Shown here: one piece after another, positions 10,020 to 22,566 of the stretch
Layout: every line of letters begins with the position of its first letter
Position numbering within the stretch: position 1 is the first letter of the stretch
DNA from: Membranipora membranacea
Lineage: Eukaryota > Bryozoa > Gymnolaemata > Cheilostomatida > Membraniporidae
Reading direction: 5' to 3'
NCBI GenBank assembly: GCA_914767715.1
Contig: OU612067.1
Coordinates: 13,397,001-13,461,000, forward strand
Length of the DNA: 64,000 bases
The notes under the pieces: model-generated
Seen by the model: only the letters and a program-made list of their open reading frames with translations
Databases searched by the model: none
Told to the model about the DNA's origin: nothing
Position numbers and translations under genes: made by a program

Positions 10020-12030
10020 CGATTCTTATCAAACTCCGACCAGTTCAAGCTCTTATTGGCCTTACTCAAAATTCAGAATATCGGAATCCTCGGATTAACT
10101 GGTGGGTAATAACGCTGACTTGAAATCTCGAAAAATATACCAAGGGAGGGTATCACGCTTTTTTTTCGCTCAGATCAAAAAATATATTTGCTTCCAACTC
10201 ACCTCATAAGGAGGAGCAACTCCTGCTGATCTCAAATCTGCAAACCGTTTGGCTCTGCTGCTTTTCATTCTCCGTCAGCGTTCGATTTAATTAGGGTCAC
10301 TTTTGCTAAAAAAAAACATGCCAAACGGCAGCATTGAAAAATCAAATTTCTGTTCGATTCTTATCAAACTCCGACCAGTTCAAGCTCTTATTGGCCTTAC
10401 TCAAAATCCAGAATATCGGAATCCTCGGATTAACTGGTGGGTAATAACGCTGACTTGAAATTTCGAAAAATATACCAAGGGAGGGTATCACGCTTTTTTT
10501 TTCGCTCAGATCAAAAAATATATTTGCTTCCAACTCACCTCATAAGGAGGAGCAACTCCTGCTGATCTCAAATCTGCAAACCGTTTGGCTCTGCTGCTTT
10601 TCATTCTCCGTCAGCGTTCGATTTAATTAGGGTCACTTTTGCTAAAAAAAAACATGCCAAACGGCAGCATTGAAAAATCAAATCTCTGTTCGATTCTTAT
10701 CAAACTCCGACCAGTTCAAGCTCTTATTGGCCTTACTCAAAATCCAGAATATCGGAATCCTCGGATTAACTGGTGGGTAATAACGCTGACTTGAAATTTC
10801 GAAAAATATACAAAGGGAGGGTATCACGCTTTTTTTTCGCTCAGATCAAAAAATATATTTGCTTCCAGCTCACCTCATAAGGAGGAGCAACTCCTGCTGA
10901 TCTCAAATCTGCAAACCGTTTGGCTCTGCTGCTTTTCATTCTCCGTCAGCGTTCGATTTAATTAGGGTCACTTTTGCTAAAAAAAAACATGCCAAACGGC
11001 AGCATTGAAAAATCAAATCTCTGTTCGATTCTTATCAAACTCCGACCAGTTCAAGCTCTTATTGGCCTTACTCAAAATCCAGAATATCGGAATCCTCGGA
11101 TTAACTGGTGGGTAATAACGCTGACTTGAAATTTCGAAAAATATACCAAGGGAGGGTATCACGCTTTTTTTTCGCTCAGATCAAAAAATATATTTGCTTC
11201 CAACTCACCTCATAAGGAGGAGCAACTCCTGCTGATCTCAAATCTGCAAACCGTTTGGCTCTGCTGCTTTTCATTCTCCGTCAGCGTTCGATTTAATTAG
11301 GGTCACTTTTGCTAAAAAAAAACATGCCAAACGGCAGCATTGAAAAATCAAATCTCTCTTCGATTCTTATCAAACTCCGACCAGTTCAAGCTCTTATTGG
11401 CCTTACTCAAAATCCAGAATATCGGAATCCTCGGATTAACTGGTGGGTAATAACGCTGACTTGAAATTTCGAAAAATATACCAAGGGAGGGTATCACGCT
11501 TTTTTTTCGCTCAGATCAAAAAATATATTTGCTTCCAACTCACCTCATAAGGGGGAGCAACTCCTGCTGATCTCAAATCTGCAAACCGTTTGGCTCTGCT
11601 GCTTTTCATTCTCCGTCAGCGTTCGATTTAATTAGGGTCACTTTTGCTAAAAAAAAACATGCCAAACGGCAGCATTGAAAAATCAAATCTCTGTTCGATT
11701 CTTATCAAACTCCGACCAGTTCAAGCTCTTATTGGCCTTACTCAAAATCCAGAATATCGGAATCCTCGGATTAACTGGTGGGTAATAACGCTGACTTGAA
11801 ATTTCGAAAAATATACCAAGGGAGGGTATCACGCTTTTTTTTCGCTCAGATCAAAAAATATATTTGCTTCCAACTCACCTCATAAGGAGGAGCAACTCCT
11901 GCTGATCTCAAATCTGCAAACCGTTTGGCTCTGCTGCTTTTCATTCTCCGTCAGCGTTCGATTTAATTAGGGTCACTTTTGCTAAAAAAAAACATGCCAA
12001 ACGGCAGCATTGAAAAATCAAATCTCTGTT
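10020..12030. repeat. Nested 6-monomer duplication, copy 1
   Basis: Ordered markers are AAATTCAG (10,069), GAAATCTCG (10,125), the T9 tract (10,494-10,502), ATACAAAGGG (near 10,808), TTCCAGCTC (near 10,863), AATCTCTCTT (11,351) and AAGGGGGAGC (11,549). The same series starts again 2,011 bp on. The unit lies inside copy 1 of the 18-monomer duplication and is present once in its copy 2, so the inner duplication happened after, or independently of, the outer one. Confidence 0.88.
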
Positions 12031-14050
12031 CGATTCTTATCAAACTCCGACCAGTTCAAGCTCTTATTGGCCTTACTCAAAATTCAGAATATCGGAATCC
12101 TCGGATTAACTGGTGGGTAATAACGCTGACTTGAAATCTCGAAAAATATACCAAGGGAGGGTATCACGCTTTTTTTTCGCTCAGATCAAAAAATATATTT
12201 GCTTCCAACTCTCCTCATAAGGAGGAGCAACTCCTGCTGATCTCAAATCTGCAAACCGTTTGGCTCTGCTGCTTTTCATTCTCCGTCAGCGTTCGATTTA
12301 ATTAGGGTCACTTTTGCTAAAAAAAAACATGCCAAACGGCAGCATTGAAAAATCAAATCTCTGTTCGATTCTTATCAAACTCCGACCAGTTCAAGCTCTT
12401 ATTGGCCTTACTCAAAATCCAGAATATCGGAATCCTCGGATTAACTGGTGGGTAATAACGCTGACTTGAAATTTCGAAAAATATACCAAGGGAAGGTATC
12501 ACGCTTTTTTTTTCGCTCAGATCAAAAAATATATTTGCTTCCAACTCACCTCATAAGGAGGAGCAACTCCTGCTGATCTCAAATCTGCAAACCGTTTGGC
12601 TCTGCTGCTTTTCATTCTCCGTCAGCGTTCGATTTAATTAGGGTCACTTTTGCTAAAAAAAAACATGCCAAACGGCAGCATTGAAAAATCAAATCTCTGT
12701 TCGATTCTTATCAAACTCCGACCAGTTCAAGCTCTTATTGGCCTTACTCAAAATCCAGAATATCGGAATCCTCGGATTAACTGGTGGGTAATAACGCTGA
12801 CTTGAAATTTCGAAAAATATACAAAGGGAGGGTATCACGCTTTTTTTTCGCTCAGATCAAAAAATATATTTGCTTCCAGCTCACCTCATAAGGAGGAGCA
12901 ACTCCTGCTGATCTCAAATCTGCAAACCGTTTGGCTCTGCTGCTTTTCATTCTCCGTCAGCGTTCGATTTAATTAGGGTCACTTTTGCTAAAAAAAAACA
13001 TGCCAAACGGCAGCATTGAAAAATCAAATCTCTGTTCGATTCTTATCAAACTCCGACCAGTTCAAGCTCTTATTGGCCTTACTCAAAATCCAGAATATCG
13101 GAATCCTCGGATTAACTGGTGGGTAATAACGCTGACTTGAAATTTCGAAAAATATACCAAGGGAGGGTATCACGCTTTTTTTTCGCTCAGATCAAAAAAT
13201 ATATTTGCTTCCAACTCACCTCATAAGGAGGAGCAACTCCTGCTGATCTCAAATCTGCAAACCGTTTGGCTCTGCTGCTTTTCATTCTCCGTCAGCGTTC
13301 GATTTAATTAGGGTCACTTTTGCTAAAAAAAAACATGCCAAACGGCAGCATTGAAAAATCAAATCTCTCTTCGATTCTTATCAAACTCCGACCAGTTCAA
13401 GCTCTTATTGGCCTTACTCAAAATCCAGAATATCGGAATCCTCGGATTAACTGGTGGGTAATAACGCTGACTTGAAATTTCGAAAAATATACCAAGGGAG
13501 GGTATCACGCTTTTTTTTCGCTCAGATCAAAAAATATATTTGCTTCCAACTCACCTCATAAGGAGGAGCAACTCCTGCTGATCTCAAATCTGCAAACCGT
13601 TTGGCTCTGCTGCTTTTCATTCTCCGTCAGCGTTCGATTTAATTAGGGTCACTTTTGCTAAAAAAAAACATGCCAAACGGCAGCATTGAAAAATCAAATC
13701 TCTGTTCGATTCTTATCAAACTCCGACCAGTTCAAGCTCTTATTGGCCTTACTCAAAATCCAGACTATCGGAATCCTCGGATTAACTGGTGGGTAATAAC
13801 GCTGACTTGAAATTTCGAAAAATATACCAAGGGAGGGTATCACGCTTTTTTTTCGCTCAGATCAAAAAATATATTTGCTTCCAACTCACCTCATAAGGGG
13901 GAGCAACTCCTGCTGATCTCAAATCTGCAAACCGTTTGGCTCTGCTGCTTTTCATTCTCCGTCAGCGTTCGATTTAATTAGGGTCACTTTTGCTAAAAAA
14001 AAACATGCCAAACGGCAGCATTGAAAAATCAAATCTCTGTTCGATTCTTA
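12031..14050. repeat. Nested 6-monomer duplication, copy 2 (one monomer inserted)
   Basis: Repeats copy 1 at +2,011 bp: AAATTCAG near 12,080, T9 tract 12,505-12,513, ATACAAAGGG near 12,820, TTCCAGCTC near 12,875 and AATCTCTCTT 13,362. The last marker, AAGGGGGAGC at 13,895, is displaced by one extra monomer (offset 2,346 bp, 7 monomers). The 16.4-18.0 kb copy shares that extra monomer (533 bp between the last two markers in both), so 12-14 kb and 16.4-18 kb are closer relatives than 10-12 kb is to either. Confidence 0.86.
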
Positions 14051-14212
14051 TCAAACTCCGACCAGTTCAAGCTCTTATTGGCCTTACTCAAAATCCAGAA
14101 TATCGGAATCCTCGGATTAACTGGTGGGTAATAACGCTGACTTGAAATTTCGAAAAATATACCAAGGGAGGGTATCACGCTTTTTTTTCGCTCAGATCAA
14201 AAAATAGATTTG

Positions 14213-17200
14213 CTTCCGACTCACCTCATAAGGAGGAGCAACTCCTGCTGATCTCAAATCTGCAAACCGTTTGGCTCTGCTGCTTTTCATTCTCCGTCAG
14301 CGTTCGTTTTAATTTGGGTCACTTTTGCTAAAAAAAAACATGCCAAACGGCAGCATTGAAAAATTAAATCTCTGTTCGATTCTTATCAAACTCCGACCAG
14401 TTCAAGCTCTTATTGGCCTTACTCAAAATCCAGAATATCGGAATCCTCGGATTAACTGGTGGGTAATAACGCTGACTTGAAATTTCGAAAAATATACCAA
14501 GGGAGGGTATCACGCTTTTTTTTCGCTCAGATCAAAAAATAGATTTGCTTCCAACTCACCTCATAAGGAGGAGCAACTCCTGCTGATCTCAAATCTGCAA
14601 ACCGTTTGGCTCTGCTGCTTTTCATTCTCCGTCAGCGTTCGATTTAATTAGGGTCACTTTTGCTAAAAAAAAACATGCCAAACGGCAGCATTGAAAAATC
14701 AAATCTCTGTTCGATTCTTATCAAACTCCGACCAGTTCAAGCTCTTATTGGCCTTACTCAAAATCCAGAATATCGGAATCCTCGGATTAACTGGTGGGTA
14801 ATAACGCTGACTTGAAATCTCGAAAAATATACCAAGGGAGGGTATCACGCTTTTTTTTCGCTCAGATCAAAAAATATATTTCCTTCCAACTCACCTCATA
14901 AGGAGGAGCAACTCCTGCTGATCTCAAATCTGCAAACCGTTTGGCTCTGCTGCTTTTCATTCTCCGTCAGCGTTCGATTTAATTAGGGTCACTTTTGCTA
15001 AAAAAAAACATGCCAAACGGCAGCATTGAAAAATCAAATCTCTGTTCGATTCTTATCAAACTCCGACCAGTTCAAGCTCTTATTGGCCTTACTCAAAATC
15101 CAGAATATCGGAATCCTCGGATTAACTGGTGGGTAATAACGCTGACTTGAAATTTCGAAAAATATACCAAGGGAGGGTATCACGCTTTTTTTTCGCTCAG
15201 ATCAAAAAATATATTTGCTTCCAACTCACCTCATAAGGAGGAGCAACTCCTGCTGATCTCAAATCTGCAAACCGTTTGGCTCTGCTGCTTTTCATTCTCC
15301 GTCAGCGTTCGATTTAATTAGGGTCACTTTTGCTGAAAAAAAACATGCCAAACGGCAGCATTGAAAAATCAAATCTCTGTTCGATTCTTATCAAACTCCG
15401 ACCAGTTCAAGCTCTTATTGGCCTTACTCAAAATCCAGAATATCGGAATCCTCGGATTAACTGGTGGGTAATAACGCTGACTTGAAATTTCGAAAAATAT
15501 ACCAAGGGAGGGTATCACGCTTTTTTTTCGCTCAGATCAAAAAATATATTTGCTTCCAACTCACCTCATAAGGAGGAGCAACTCCTGCTGATCTCAAATC
15601 TGCAAACCGTTTGGCTCTGCTGCTTTTCATTCTCCGTCAGCGTTCGATTTAATTAGGGTCACTTTTGCTAAAAAAAAACATGTCAAACGGCAGCATTGAA
15701 AAATTAAATCTCTGTTCGATTCTTATCAAACTCCGACCAGTTCAAGCTCTTATTAGCCTTACTCAAAATCCAGAATATCGGAATCCTCGGATTAACTGGT
15801 GGGTAATAACGCTGACTTGAAATTTCGAAAAATATACCAAGGGAGGGTATCACGCTTTTTTTTCGCTCAGATCAAAAAATAGATTTGCTTCCAACTCACC
15901 TCATAAGGAGGAGCAACTCCTGCTGATCTCAAATCTGCAAACCGTTTGGCTCTGCTGCTTTTCATTCTCCGTCAGCGTTCGATTTAATTAGGGTCACTTT
16001 TGCTAAAAAAAAACATGCCAAACGGCAGCATTGAAAAATCAAATCTCTGTTCGATTCTTATCAAACTCCGACCAGTTCAAGCTCTTATTGGCCTTACTCA
16101 AAATCCAGAATATCGGAATCCTCGGATTAACTGGTGGGTAATAACGCTGACTTGAAATTTCGAAAAATATACCAAGGGAGGGTATCACGCTTTTTTTTCG
16201 CTCAGATCAAAAAATATATTTGCTTCCAACTCACCTCATAAGGAGGAGCAACTCCTGCTGATCTCAAATCTGCAAACCGTTTGGCTCTGCTGCTTTTCAT
16301 TCTCCGTCAGCGTTCGATTTAATTAGGGTCACTTTTGCTAAAAAAAAACATGCCAAACGGCAGCATTGAAAAATCAAATCTCTGTTCGATTCTTATCAAA
16401 CTCCGACCAGTTCAAGCTCTTATTGGCCTTACTCAAAATTCAGAATATCGGAATCCTCGGATTAACTGGTGGGTAATAACGCTGACTTGAAATCTCGAAA
16501 AATATACCAAGGGAGGGTATCACGCTTTTTTTTCGCTCAGATCAAAAAATATATTTGCTTCCAACTCATATCATAAGGAGGAGCAACTCCTGCTGATCTC
16601 AAATCTGCAAACCGTTTGGCTCTGCTGCTTTTCATTCTCCGTCAGCGTTCGATTTAATTAGGGTCACTTTTGCTAAAAAAAAACATGCCAAACGGCAGCA
16701 TTGAAAAATCAAATCTCTGTTCGATTCTTATCAAACTCCGACCAGTTCAAGCTCTTATTGGCCTTACTCAAAATCCAGAATATCGGAATCCTCGGATTAA
16801 CTGGTGGGTAATAACGCTGACTTGAAATTTCGAAAAATATACCAAAGGAGGGTATCACGCTTTTTTTTTCGCTCAGATCAAAAAATAGATTTGCTTCCAA
16901 CTCACCTCATAAGGAGGAGCAACTCCTGCTGATCTCAAATCTGCAAACCGTTTGGCTCTGCTGCTTTTCATTCTCCGTCAGCGTTCGATTTAATTAGGGT
17001 CACTTTTGCTAAAAAAAAACATGCCAAACGGCAGCATTGAAAAATCAAATCTCTGTTCGATTCTTATCAAACTCCGACCAGTTCAAGCTCTTATTGGCCT
17101 TACTCAAAATCCAGAATATCGGAATCCTCGGATTAACTGGTGGGTAATAACGCTGACTTGAAATTTCGAAAAATATACCAAGGGAGGGTATCACGCTTTT

Positions 17201-18030
17201 TTTTCGCTCAGATCAAAAAATATATTTGCTTCCAACTCACCTCATAAGGAGGAGCAACTCCTGCTGATCTCAAATCTGCAAACCGTTTGGCTCTGCTGCG
17301 TTTCATTCTCCGTCAGCGTTCGATTTAATTAGGGTCACTTTTGCTAAAAAAAAACATGCCAAACGGCAGCATTGAAAAATCAAATCTCTCTTCGATTCTT
17401 ATCAAACTCCGACCAGTTCAAGCTCTTATTGGCCTTACTCAAAATCCAGAATATCGGAATCCTCGGATTAACTGGTGGGTAATAACGCTGACTTGAAATT
17501 TCGAAAAATATACCAAGGGAGGGTATCACGCTTTTTTTTCGCTCAGATCAAAAAATATATTTGCTTCCAACTCACCTCATAAGGAGGAGCAACTCCTGCT
17601 GATCTCAAATCTGCAAACCGTTTGGCTCTGCTGCTTTTCATTCTCCGTCAGCGTTCGATTTAATTAGGGTCACTTTTGCTAAAAAAAAACATGCCAAACG
17701 GCAGCATTGAAAAATCAAATCTCTGTTCGATTCTTATCAAACTCCGACCAGTTCAAGCTCTTATTGGCCTTACTCAAAATCCAGAATATCGGAATCCTCG
17801 GATTAACTGGTGGGTAATAACGCTGACTTGAAATTTCGAAAAATATTCCAAGGGAGGGTATCACGCTTTTTTTTCGCTCAGATCAAAAAATATATTTGCT
17901 TCCAACTCACCTCATAAGGGGGAGCAACTCCTGCTGATCTCAAATCTGCAAACCGTTTGGCTCTGCTGCTTTTCATTCTCCGTCAGCGTTCGATTTAATT
18001 AGGGTCACTTTTGCTAAAAAAAAACATGCC
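14213..18030. repeat. 18-monomer segmental duplication, copy 2 (shortened)
   Basis: Matches copy 1 from CTTCCGAC (14,213) and AATTTGGG (14,311) through TGTCAAACGG (15,681), AAATTCAG (near 16,436), the T9 monomer (16,861), AATCTCTCTT (17,383) and AAGGGGGAGC (17,916). It has one added monomer around 14,800-14,900 (marked by GAAATCTCG and TTTCCTTCC). It holds the inner 6-monomer unit only once, without the ATACAAAGGG monomer. It ends where type B stops: CGATTT near 17,991 is followed by AATTAAAT near 18,047. Confidence 0.85.
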
Positions 18031-20270
18031 AAACGGCAGCATTGAAAAATTAAATCTCTGTTCGATTCTTATCAAACTTTGACCAGTTCAAGCTCTTATT
18101 GGCCTTACTCAAAATCCAGAACATCGGATTCCTCGGATTAACTGGTGGGTAATAACGCTGACTTGAAATTTCGAAAAATATACCAAGGGAGGGTATCACG
18201 CTTTTTTTTCGCTCAGATCAAAAAATAGATTTGCTTCCAACTCACCTCATAAGGAGGAGCAACTCCTGCTGATCTCAAATCTGCAAACCGTTTGGCTCTG
18301 CTGCTTTTCATTCTCCGTCAGCGTTCGTTTTAATTAGGGTCACTTTTGCTAACAAAACACATGCCAAACGGCAGCATTGAAAAATTAAATCTCTGTTCGA
18401 TTCTTATCAAACTCCGACCAGTTCAAGCTCTTATTGGCCTTACTCAAAATCCAGAATATCGGAATCCTCGGATTAACTGGTGGGTAATAACGCTGACTTG
18501 AAATTTCGAAAAATATACCAAGGGAGGGTATCACGCTTTTTTTTCGCTCAGATCAAAAAATAGATTTGCTTCCAACTCACCTCATAAGGAGGAGCAACTC
18601 CTGCTGATCTCAAATCTGCAAACCGTTTGGCTCTGCTGCTTTTCATTCTCCGTCAGTGTTCGTTTTAATTAGGGTCACTTTTGCTAACAAAACACATGCC
18701 AAACGGCAGCATTGAAAAATTAAATCTCTGTTCGATTCTTATCAAACTCCGACCAGTTCAAGCTCTTATTGGCCTTACTCAAAATCCAGAATATCGGAAT
18801 CCTCGGATTAACTGGTGGGTAATAACGCTGACTTGAAATTTCGAAAAATATACCAAGGGAGGGTATCACGCTTTTTTTTTGCTCAGATCAAAAAATAGAT
18901 TTGCTTCCAACTCACCTCATAAGGAGGAGCAACTCCTGCTGATCTGAAATCTGCAAACCGTTTGGCTCTGCTGCTTTTCATTCTCCGTCAGCGTTCGTTT
19001 TAATTAGGGTCACTTTTGCTAAAAAAAAACATGCCAAACGGCAGCATTGAAAAATCAAATCTCTGTTCGATTCTTATCAAACTCCGACCAGTTCAAGCTC
19101 TTATTGGCCTTACTCAAAATCCAGAATATCGGAATCCTCGGATTAACTGGTGGGTAATAACGCTGACTTGAAATTTCGAAAAATATACCAAGGGAGGGTA
19201 TCACGCTTTTTTTTCGCTCAGATCAAAAAATAGATTTGCTTCCAACTCACCTCATAAGGAGGAGCAACTCCTGCTGATCTCAAATCTGCAAACTTTTTGG
19301 CTCTGCTGCTTTTCATTCTCCGTCAGCGTTCGTTTTAATTAGGGTCACTTTTGCTAAAAAAAGACATGCCAAACGGCAGCATTGAAAAATTAAATCTCTG
19401 TTCGATCCTTATCAAACTCCGACCAGTTCAAGCTCTTATTGGCCTTACTCAAAATCCAGAATATCGGAATCCTCGGATTAACTGGTGGGTAATAACGCTG
19501 ACTTGAAATTTCGAAAATTATACCAAGGGAGGGTATCACGCTTTTTTTTCGCTCAGATCAAAAAATAGATTTGCTTCCAACTCACCTCATAAGGAGGAGC
19601 AACTCCTGCTGATCTCAAATCTGCAAACCGGTTGGCTCTGCTGCTTTTCATTCTCCGTCAGCGTTCGTTTTAATTAGGGTCACTTTTGCTAAAAAAAAAC
19701 ATGCCAAACGGCAGCATTGAAAAATTAAATCTCTGTTCGATACTTATCAAACTCCGACCAGTTCAAGCTCTTATTGGCCTTATTCAAACTCCAGAATATC
19801 GGAATCCTCGGATTAACTGGTGGGTAATAACGCTGACTTGAAACTTCGAAAAATATACCAAGGGAGGGTATCACGCTTTTTCTTCGCTCAGATCAAAAAA
19901 TAGATTTGCTTCCAACTCACCTCATAAGGAGGAGCAACTCCTGCTGATCTCAAATCTGCAAACCGTTTGGCTCTGCTGCTTTTCATTCTCCGTCAGCGTT
20001 CGTTTTAATTAGGGTCACTTTTGCTAAAAAAAAACATGCCAAACGGCAGCATTGAAAAATTAAATCTCTGTTCGATTCTTATCAAACTCCGACCAGTTCA
20101 AGCTCTTATTGGCCTTACTCAAAATCCAGAATATCGGAATCCTCGGATTAACTGGTGGGTAATAACGCTGACTTGAAATTTCGAAAAATATACCAAGGGA
20201 GGGTATCACGCTTTTTTTTCGCTCAGATCAAAAAATAGATTTGCTTCCAACTCACCTCATAAGGAGGAGC
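18031..20270. repeat. Type A block with single-monomer duplications
   Basis: Type A monomers resume at 18,047 (AATTAAAT). Two consecutive monomers carry the same CTAACAAAACAC variant (near 18,350 and 18,684), a signature of a one-monomer duplication. Scattered private changes include AAACTTTGACC near 18,073, TTGCTCAG near 18,879, CAAACTTTTTGG near 19,289, AAAATTATACC near 19,514 and AACCGGTTGG near 19,625. One isolated monomer reads AATCAAAT (19,052), so type B site 298 can occur alone. Confidence 0.8.
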
Positions 20271-21275
20271 AACTTCTGCTGATCTCAAATCTGCAAACCG
20301 TTTGGCTCTGCTGCTTTTCATTCTCCGTCAGCGTTCGATTTAATTAGGGTCACTTTTGCTAAAAAAAAACATGCCAAACGGCAGCACTGAAAAATTAAAT
20401 CTCTGTTCGATTCTTATCAAACTCCGACCAGTTCAAGCTCTTAATGGCCTTACTCAAAATCCAGAATATCGGAATCCTCGGATTAACTGGTGGGTAATAA
20501 CGCTGACTTGAAATTTCGAAAAATATACCAAGGGAGGGTATCACGCTTTTTTTTCGCTCAGATCAAAAAATAGATTTGCTTCCAACTCACCTCATAAGGA
20601 GGAGCAACTCCTGCTGATCTCAAATCTGCAAACCGTTTGGCTCTGCTGCTTTCCATTCTCCGTCAGTGTTCGTTTTAATTAGGGTCACTTTTGCTAAAAA
20701 AAAACATGCCAAACGGCAGCATTGAAAAATTAAATCTCTGTTCGATTCTTATCAAACTCCGACCAGTTCAAGCTCTTATTGGCCTCACTCAAAATCCAGA
20801 ATATCGGAATCCTCGGATTAACTGGTGGGTAATAACGCTGACTTGAAATTTCGAAAAATATACCAAGGGAGGGTATCACGCTTTTTTTTCGCTCAGATCA
20901 AAAAATAGATTTGCTTCCAACTCACCTCATAAGGAGGAGCAACTCCTGCTGATCTCAAATCTACAGACCGTTTGGCTCTGCTGCTTTTCATTCTCCGTCA
21001 GCGTTCGTTTTAATTAGGGTCACTTTTGCTAAAAAAAAACATGCCACACGGCAGCATTGAAAAATTAAATCTCTGTTCGATTCTTATCAAACTCCGACCA
21101 GTTCAAGCTCTTATTGGCCTTACTCAAAATCCAGAATATCGGAATCCTCGGATTAACTGGTGGGTAATAACGCTGACTTTAAATTTCGAAAAATATACCA
21201 AGGGAGGGTATCACGCTTTTTTTTCGCTCAGATCAAAAAATAGATTTGCTTCCAACTCACCTCATAAGGAGGAGC
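20271..21275. repeat. 3-monomer tandem duplication, copy 1
   Basis: Marker series AACTTCTGCT (20,271), GCAGCACTGA (20,381), TTAATGGCC, CTTTCCATTC with CAGTGTTCG (near 20,650), GGCCTCACTC (near 20,781), CTACAGACCG (near 20,961), CCACACGG (21,045) and ACTTTAAAT (21,176). Every marker recurs 1,005 bp later, exactly three monomers. Confidence 0.92.
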
Positions 21276-22270
21276 AACTTCTGCTGATCTCAAATCTGCA
21301 AACCGTTTGGCTCTGCTGCTTTTCATTCTCCGTCAGCGTTCGATTTAATTAGGGTCACTTTTGCTAAAAAAAAACATGCCAAACGGCAGCACTGAAAAAT
21401 TAAATCTCTGTTCGATTCTTATCAAACTCCGACCAGTTCAAGCTCTTAATGGCCTTACTCAAAATCCAGAATATCGGAATCCTCGGATTAACTGGTGGGT
21501 AATAACGCTGACTTGAAATTTCGAAAAATATACCAAGGGAGGGTATCACGCTTTTTTTTCGCTCAGATCAAAAAATAGATTTGCTTCCAACTCACCTCAT
21601 AAGGAGGAGCAACTCCTGCTGATCTCAAATCTGCAAACCGTTTGGCTCTGCTGCTTTCCATTCTCCGTCAGTGTTCGTTTTAATTAGGGTCACTTTTGCT
21701 AAAAAAAAACATGCCAAACGGCAGCATTGAAAAATTAAATCTCTGTTCGATTCTTATCAAACTCCGACCAGTTCAAGCTCTTATTGGCCTCACTCAAAAT
21801 CCAGAATATCGGAATCCTCGGATTAACTGGTGGGTAATAACGCTGACTTGAAATTTCGAAAAATATACCAAGGGAGGGTATCACGCTTTTTTTTCGCTCA
21901 GATCAAAAAATAGATTTGCTTCCAACTCACCTCATAAGGAGGAGCAACTCCTGCTGATCTCAAATCTACAGACCGTTTGGCTCTGCTGCTTTTCATTCTC
22001 CGTCAGCGTTCGTTTTAATTAGGGTCACTTTTGCTAAAAAAAAACATGCCACACGGCAGCATTGAAAAATTAAATCTCTGTTCGATTCTTATCAAACTCC
22101 GACCAGTTCAAGCTCTTATTGGCCTTACTCAAAATCCAGAATATCGGAATCCTCGGATTAACTGGTGGGTAATAACGCTGACTTTAAATTTCGAAAAATA
22201 TACCAACTGAGGGTATCACGCTTTTTTTTCGCTCAGATCAAAAAATAGATTTGCTTCCAACTCACCTCAT
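21276..22270. repeat. 3-monomer tandem duplication, copy 2
   Basis: Repeats copy 1 marker for marker at +1,005 bp (ACTTCTGCT near 21,277, GCAGCACTGA 21,386, CTACAGACCG near 21,966, CCACACGG near 22,050, ACTTTAAAT near 22,180). It has one clear private change, ACCAACTGAGGG at 22,202, in place of ACCAAGGGAGGG. The match is lost where AACTCCTGCT replaces AACTTCTGCT near 22,281. Confidence 0.92.
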
Positions 22271-22566
22271 AAGGAGGAGCAACTCCTGCTGATCTCAAAT
22301 CTGCAGACCGTTTGGCTCTGCTGCTTTTGATTCTCCGTCAGCGTTCGTTTTAATTAGGGTCACTTTTGCTAAAAAAAAACATGCCAAACGGCAGCATTGA
22401 AAAATTAAATCTCTGTTCGATTCTTATCAAACTCCGACCAGTTCAAGCTCTTATTGGCCTTACTCAAAATCCAGAATATCGGAATCCTCGGATTAACTGG
22501 TGGGTAATAACGCTGACTTGAAATTTCGAAAAATATACCAAGGGAGGGTATCACGCTTTTTTTTCG

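Larger units (their letters stand above)
8181..14212. repeat. 18-monomer segmental duplication, copy 1 (type A/B junction plus type B block)
   Basis: Starts at CTTCCGACTC (8,181) and AATTTGGG (8,279), crosses from type A to type B near 8,610-8,840, and carries the ordered markers TGCTGAAAAA (8,964), TGTCAAACGG (9,314), TTATTAGCC (near 9,385) and AAATTCAG (near 10,069). All recur in the same order from 14,213, at offsets of 6,032 bp (18 monomers) then 6,367 bp (19 monomers), so one extra monomer lies in the second copy. This copy is lengthened by the nested 6-monomer duplication at 10.0-14.0 kb. Confidence 0.87.
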
